A stretch of 64,000 bases of DNA from Paludibacteraceae bacterium (GTDB taxonomy: Bacteria > Bacteroidota > Bacteroidia > Bacteroidales > Paludibacteraceae): NCBI GenBank assembly GCA_028694915.1, contig JAQVJY010000004.1, positions 80,859-144,858 of the forward strand, in the 5' to 3' direction. Of the stretch, positions 60,324 to 64,000 are shown one piece after another (the stretch's first letter is position 1; every line of letters begins with the position of its first letter). Under the pieces are notes generated by a model that was given only the letters and a program-made list of their open reading frames with translations, did no database searches and was not told the DNA's origin. Made by a program: the position numbers and the translations under genes.

Positions 60324-61580
60324 ATGCAAACTATTGACAATTTTAATTTTGCCGGTAAAAAGGCATTTGTCCGCGTAGACTTCAATGTGCCTGTGGACGA
60401 AAATTTTAACATCACAGATGATACACGTATTCGTGGAGCACTGCCTACTTTGAAAAAAATTTTGGCTGATGGTGGTAGCGTAATCATCGCTTCGCACATG
60501 GGTCGTCCTAAAAAAAATCCAGATGCAAAATATTCATTGAAACATATCGTGGCTCACGTTTCTGCAAAATTGGGCGTAGACGTTAAATTTGTAGACGATT
60601 GCGCTAAAGCTGCTGAAGCTTGCGCTGCTCTTAAGCCAGGTGAAGCCTTATTGTTAGAAAATCTTCGTTTTTATGCAGAAGAAGAAGGTAAACCACGTGG
60701 TTTGGCTGAAGATGCTACTGATGAAGAAAAAGCAGCTGCTAAAAAAGCGATCAAAGCTAGCCAAAAAGAATTTGCTAAACTATTGGCATCTTACGCTGAT
60801 TGCTACGTAAACGACGCATTCGGTACCGCGCACCGCGCACACGCTTCTACGGCTTTAATTGCAGATTATTTTGATGCTGATCACAAAATGTTTGGTTACT
60901 TGATGAACCAAGAAGTTTTGGCCATTGAAAAAATTATGACCGACACAGCTCGTCCATTTACCGCTATCATGGGTGGTTCTAAAGTATCTTCAAAAATCGA
61001 AATCATCGAAAACTTATTGACCAAAGTAGATAACTTGATTATCGCTGGTGGTATGACTTATACATTCACTAAAGCATTGGGTGGCAAAATTGGTAATTCT
61101 ATTTGCGAAGACGATAAATTGGACTTAGCACTTGGTTTATTAGAAAAAGCAAAAGCTAACAATGTAAAAATGGTATTAGCTGTTGATGCTAAAATTGCTG
61201 ATGCTTTCTCAAACGATGCCAACACTAAATTTGTGAATGTTGACGAAATTCCTGATGGCTGGGAAGGTATGGACATTGGTCCAAAAACCGAAGCAATCTT
61301 TGCTGATGTGATCAAAAACTCAAAAACTATTCTTTGGAACGGTCCTACTGGTGTATTTGAATTTGACAACTTCACCAGCGGTTCACGCGCAGTAGCTGAC
61401 GCTATTGTAGAAGCAACTAAAAACGGCGCTTTCTCACTTGTAGGCGGTGGCGACTCTGTAGCTTGTGTTAACAAATTTGGTGTAGCCGACAAAGTAAGTT
61501 ATGTTTCAACCGGCGGTGGCGCTTTATTGGAAGCTATCGAAGGTTTGGTATTACCTGGCATCGCTGCTATCAAAGGCTAA
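60324..61580 (+). CDS. pgk: Phosphoglycerate kinase
   Basis: Pgk transfers phosphate from 1,3-bisphosphoglycerate to ADP in glycolysis. The 418-residue length is normal. The N-terminal substrate site is [10 protein letters not shown] near residue 17, followed by SHMGRPKKN near 55 and [13 protein letters not shown] near 108. The C-terminal nucleotide site has [27 protein letters not shown] and [11 protein letters not shown]. Codons are biased to GCT/GAA/AAA types, as expected for a highly expressed gene. It has its own promoter and terminator. Confidence 0.98.
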   Translation: MQTIDNFNFAGKKAFVRVDFNVPVDENFNITDDTRIRGALPTLKKILADGGSVIIASHMGRPKKNPDAKYSLKHIVAHVSAKLGVDVKFVDDCAKAAEACAALKPGEALLLENLRFYAEEEGKPRGLAEDATDEEKAAAKKAIKASQKEFAKLLASYADCYVNDAFGTAHRAHASTALIADYFDADHKMFGYLMNQEVLAIEKIMTDTARPFTAIMGGSKVSSKIEIIENLLTKVDNLIIAGGMTYTFTKALGGKIGNSICEDDKLDLALGLLEKAKANNVKMVLAVDAKIADAFSNDANTKFVNVDEIPDGWEGMDIGPKTEAIFADVIKNSKTILWNGPTGVFEFDNFTSGSRAVADAIVEATKNGAFSLVGGGDSVACVNKFGVADKVSYVSTGGGALLEAIEGLVLPGIAAIKG

Positions 61581-61603
61581 TCACAACCAATCTCATAATT
61601 CAG

Positions 61604-61635
61604 AAATCCCTGCCATCACTGGTGGGGATTTTTTT
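61604..61635 (+). terminator. Intrinsic terminator of pgk
   Basis: The stem AAATCCCTGCCA/TGGTGGGGATTT with two wobbles and a TCAC loop is followed by a T run. Confidence 0.85.
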
Positions 61636-61744
61636 GTTTAGAAACACACGCAAAAAAAATATAAAAAACTTTTTTTGTAAAAACTTGTTAATTAAAAAAT
61701 AAAACTTTACATTCGTTGCACCCAACAGTATACAAAAAACGCTA

Positions 61745-61872
61745 TTCGTAAATGCTTTTTATAAATGTTAATAAATGATTCATTTACAAAGAATTAAACT
61801 TTAGCAATAGGTTTATTTACGAATGTTTTGAATTGGGAGTTACGTAAATAAAACGTTGGCGGTCATGCTAAG
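61745..61872. repeat. Inverted repeats and left flank of the ImmA/DUF4411 cassette
   Basis: The AT-rich gene-free stretch 61636-61936 contains TTCGTAAAT (61745-61753) inverted against ATTTACGAA (61814-61822). TTTATTTACG (61812-61821) is inverted against CGTAAATAAA (61843-61852). The segment 61839-61872, GTTACGTAAATAAAACGTT then GGCGGTCATGCT, closely matches the minus strand of the repeat after the cassette (63624-63757), but without that repeat's interior. It may be a remnant of the same element or an operator. Confidence 0.45.
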
Positions 61873-61922
61873 AAAACCCAGCGTTTCATAAATTAACATT
61901 TTGATTTGAGATAAAAAAGTTG

Positions 61923-61930
61923 TATTTTTG
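61923..61930 (+). promoter_or_regulatory. Promoter -7 element for the ImmA/DUF4411 pair
   Basis: TATTTTTG ends six bases before the ATG at 61937, so the mRNA is probably leaderless. An in-frame TTG at 61928 lies inside the element and is not a likely start. Confidence 0.55.
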
Positions 61931-61936
61931 CAAAAT

Positions 61937-63115
61937 ATGGCAGAAAAAGCATACATAACGGCAAAAGTCTTTAAATGGGCAAGAGAATCAGCTAAAATGA
62001 CTGAAGAAATTGCTGCGTCTAAAGTTGCTGTTTCCATTGACAAGTTCAAGGATTGGGAAAATGGAGAAGATTTTCCGACCATTAGACAGGCTCAGACTTT
62101 AGCAAAAGCGTATAGAAGACCATTTGCATTATTTTTTCTGCCTGATGTGCCAACTGATTTTCAGCCTCTTCAAGATTTCAGGAAAACAGGCTCAAAAGAA
62201 TTAAGTACATCTTCAATTTTCATAATTCGAGAAATACAACAAAAACAAGCTTGGATTAGCGAAGTAAACGAAGATAATAATGAAAACAGAGTTCCATTTA
62301 TTGGCAGATTCACTATTAAAGACAATCCAGTACTCGTTGCAAAAGATATTCTCGCTACACTAAATATCAACCCATTAAATTATAAATCTAATAATCCAAT
62401 CATTGAATGGATTGATAAAGCTGAATCTAATGGGATTTTTATTTCAAGGACTAGTTTTATCCATTCAAGACTAAAGTTGGACTCAAATGAAATTCAAGGT
62501 TTTGCAATTGCAGACGACTTTGCTCCTTTTATATTTATTAATTCTGACGATTGGAATGCACCTCAATTATTTACTTTAGTTCACGAACTATCTCACCTTT
62601 GGATTGCCGAGACGGGAATATCAAATGACGTAGAGCCATCAATAAAAAATATTGGTGATTATAATCCAATTGAATTATTCTGCAATGAAGTTGCTGCAAA
62701 CGCATTAATGCCTAAGGAATTCATTGACAGTCTTGATAGTAAGGCTTTTGATAATGCAAAAGAAGTTTTTAAAAATGCTAAAATGATTGGGGTTAGTTCT
62801 TTTGCTTTGTTGGTTAGAGCATTAAACCTTAACATTATTTCATTAAGTGCATATAAACAATTGAAGCAATTAGCCGACATTGAATATAACGAATTCTTAA
62901 AAAGAGAAGAAGCAAAAAAAATAAAGCAGAAAGAGAAAGAAAAACGAGGCGGACCAAATTATTTTTTACTGCAACTGAACAGAAATAGTCGATTATTTAC
63001 ACAAACTGTATTAGATGCTTTTCGTGGAGGGGTAATTGAACCATCTATGGCAAGTAACTTATTAAATGTTCAGGTAAATAAGTTTCCCAAACTTGAAGCA
63101 CAAATGTACAGATGA
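61937..63115 (+). CDS. XRE-ImmA/IrrE metallopeptidase (probable antitoxin/regulator)
   Basis: This 392-residue protein starts with an XRE-type helix-turn-helix (residues 1-60; FKWARESAKMTEEIAASKVAV, key residues; KFKDWENGEDFPTIRQAQTLA). The ImmA/IrrE peptidase domain has the zinc motif VHELSHLW near residue 215 and downstream Glu in NPIELFCNEVAANALMP. In phage and integrative elements, ImmA-type peptidases cleave repressors. In toxin-antitoxin-like modules, XRE-ImmA proteins accompany a toxin. The stop overlaps the next start (ATGA), so the two genes are coupled. Base composition is much richer in A/T than the housekeeping genes, with ATA/AGA/TTA codons, which suggests horizontal transfer. 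Confidence 0.9.
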   Translation: MAEKAYITAKVFKWARESAKMTEEIAASKVAVSIDKFKDWENGEDFPTIRQAQTLAKAYRRPFALFFLPDVPTDFQPLQDFRKTGSKELSTSSIFIIREIQQKQAWISEVNEDNNENRVPFIGRFTIKDNPVLVAKDILATLNINPLNYKSNNPIIEWIDKAESNGIFISRTSFIHSRLKLDSNEIQGFAIADDFAPFIFINSDDWNAPQLFTLVHELSHLWIAETGISNDVEPSIKNIGDYNPIELFCNEVAANALMPKEFIDSLDSKAFDNAKEVFKNAKMIGVSSFALLVRALNLNIISLSAYKQLKQLADIEYNEFLKREEAKKIKQKEKEKRGGPNYFLLQLNRNSRLFTQTVLDAFRGGVIEPSMASNLLNVQVNKFPKLEAQMYR

Positions 63116-63624
63116 GTATGATTGATAAAAAATTCTGCTTAGATGCTAATGTGCTTATCCAAGCATGGCAAAAATACTACTCACCAAAAATATGTCCAAG
63201 TTATTGGGATATGCTTAATGAGTTGGGTGCTAATAATATCATCTTTATGCCTGAGATGGTTTATGATGAAATTGTTCGTACGGATGATGATTTATCAAAA
63301 TGGTTGAAGTCTAGTAAAATTCCGATTAGAAAGATTGACGAGCAAGTAACAAAATGCTTAAAAGACATTTATTCTGCTGACCCAAACCACAAGTATTTAG
63401 TTGATAATACAAAGGCAAGGTCGTTGGCTGACCCATGGGTGATTGCACACGCTATAAGAGAGAACGCAACAGTAGTAACAAAGGAAGAAAAAGTAACAGC
63501 CATAAATACTACAAAAATAAAAATTCCTAACGTCTGTGAAAAGATGAATGTATCATGGATTAATGATTTTCAATTGATTGGTGAGTTAGGAATTATGTTT
63601 AAGTGTGAAATGGGGACAAAATAA
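63112..63624 (+). CDS. DUF4411 PIN-like protein (probable toxin)
   Basis: This 170-residue protein has the PIN-fold pattern FCLDANVLIQAW near residue 8 with the first acidic residue. MVYDEIVR near 47 carries further acids, and SLADPWVIAHAI near 104 carries another Asp. These acids would coordinate magnesium in an RNase site. DUF4411 proteins are usually encoded beside XRE-ImmA proteins, as here with a four-base overlap, and are predicted toxins. The alternative start at MIDKKFCLD, two codons later, is also possible. Toxicity is inferred from family and context. Confidence 0.87.
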   Translation: MSMIDKKFCLDANVLIQAWQKYYSPKICPSYWDMLNELGANNIIFMPEMVYDEIVRTDDDLSKWLKSSKIPIRKIDEQVTKCLKDIYSADPNHKYLVDNTKARSLADPWVIAHAIRENATVVTKEEKVTAINTTKIKIPNVCEKMNVSWINDFQLIGELGIMFKCEMGTK

Positions 63625-63636
63625 AGCACGAACCGC

Positions 63637-63761
63637 CAACATCGTATATAAAACATTTGGCAGTCAGTGGGTTATCGAGCATTTCAGCCCGTATCAAAAG
63701 TTCTTGTAACTTGACAGGAAAGTGCTTCGAAATGCCAAACGTTTCATATACGTAACCGTTG
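63637..63761. repeat. Long imperfect inverted repeat after the cassette
   Basis: CGTATATAAAACATTTGGCA (63643-63662) is inverted against TGCCAAACGTTTCATATACG (63733-63752) with 18 of 20 matches. In minus-strand RNA the two differences become G-U pairs. CAAC (63637-63640) can pair with GTTG (63758-63761) further out. The 70-base interior holds a smaller AAGTT/AACTT hairpin (63698-63712). Arms and flanks resemble the left flank of the ImmA/DUF4411 cassette in opposite orientation. Confidence 0.65.
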
Positions 63762-63778
63762 TAAAAATTGCAAAGATT

Positions 63779-64000
63779 GTGATAAATATTTTTAGAAACA
63801 TATTTAAGAAAATAAAGAATAGTAGTAGCTATTACTATCCACGTTATTATTATTATGAACAATTAGTTGAGCATTATAAAGACTTGTCAGAATATTATAG
63901 AATAATAGCAATGCTTGAAGCAAAAACCGTTTTAAAAACCAATGAAGTTATTGCGATTTTTGAAAAGATAATATTTGACAAGATTACCAAAAAAACAATA
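63779..64000 (+). CDS. Possible partial gene at the right edge
   Basis: From a GTG at 63779 a plus-strand frame stays open for 74 codons to the window end; an in-frame ATG lies at 63911. The peptide is rich in Tyr, Lys and Ile (SYYYPRYYYYEQLVEHY, KTNEVIAIFEKIIFDK). It could be the beginning of an AT-rich island gene. The frame is also open upstream through the repeat, so the start is uncertain. I do not recognise it. Confidence 0.35.
   Translation, partial: MINIFRNIFKKIKNSSSYYYPRYYYYEQLVEHYKDLSEYYRIIAMLEAKTVLKTNEVIAIFEKIIFDKITKKTI

Noticed and set aside
63630..63765. Integron attC site
   Set aside because: The size and imperfect palindrome fit, but the ends do not match the RYYYAAC/GTTRRRY boxes and no integrase is visible.
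63599..63862. 87-residue minus-strand frame containing ETFGISKHFPVKLQ
   Set aside because: It runs through the inverted repeat and the end of the DUF4411 gene. I think it is a translation of a repeated non-coding element rather than a gene.
1..64000. tRNA, rRNA, CRISPR array or transposase gene
   Set aside because: Both strands were scanned by eye; no cloverleaf, repeat-spacer array or transposase-like protein was found.

Overview
The window looks like chromosomal DNA of an anaerobic or microaerophilic member of the Bacteroidota, probably Bacteroidales and perhaps close to Paludibacter. That placement is inferred. The evidence is: many promoters with the phylum-type -7 element TAnnTTTG; the gliding lipoprotein GldH; several secreted proteins ending in a type IX secretion (T9SS) sorting domain; Bacteroidota-restricted families (DUF5606, HYC_CC_PP-like); and a two-subunit methylmalonyl-CoA mutase plus a carboxyltransferase fitting succinate/propionate fermentation. 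I see no rRNA, tRNA, CRISPR array or transposase gene.

Layout. 1-6.1 kb: the 5' part of a queuosine-precursor transporter behind a probable preQ1 riboswitch, then mscS, lpxK, a minus-strand HD/DUF2156/GNAT operon and a WYL regulator. 6.1-13.5 kb (minus): an acyl-CoA ligase, then a tightly overlapping cysS-endonuclease I-lipoprotein-mazG operon. 13.5-20.6 kb: a UbiA prenyltransferase plus radical SAM pair, msrAB (minus) and the oxidative pentose phosphate operon zwf-pgl-gnd. 20.6-25.9 kb: an AT-rich secreted protein, then a six-gene nitrosative-stress-like cluster (Rrf2 regulator, cupin, three hemerythrin-type proteins including Ric/YtfE, DUF1858/DUF2249). 25.9-32.5 kb: a GGGtGRT / NifU-like pair (minus), DUF5606, a carboxyltransferase lacking its biotin lysine, and small secreted proteins. 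32.5-41.7 kb: mutBA (minus), a secreted GH13 amylase and an M13 peptidase. 41.8-50.9 kb: gltB, then minus-strand rimM, lgt, a CofE-like protein and a DUF3298-rsmG-metallohydrolase operon. 50.9-54.1 kb: a metal-uptake-like set (His/Cys-rich protein, TonB receptor, HMA protein). 54.2-61.6 kb: lipA, holB-PSP1-gldH-trmB, a 57-residue lipoprotein, a HisG-like protein with a lost PRPP loop, and pgk. 61.6-64 kb: an AT-rich accessory island with an XRE-ImmA/DUF4411 (PIN-like) pair bracketed by related inverted repeats.

The least explained items are the candidate preQ1-I riboswitch at the left edge, the degenerate HisG-like gene with an operator-like triple half-site in its promoter, the repeat-flanked ImmA/DUF4411 cassette, the UbiA/radical SAM pair, and the Rrf2/hemerythrin cluster. 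Promoter, terminator and operator calls are pattern reading by eye. Family names come from recalled motifs, not from a database search.
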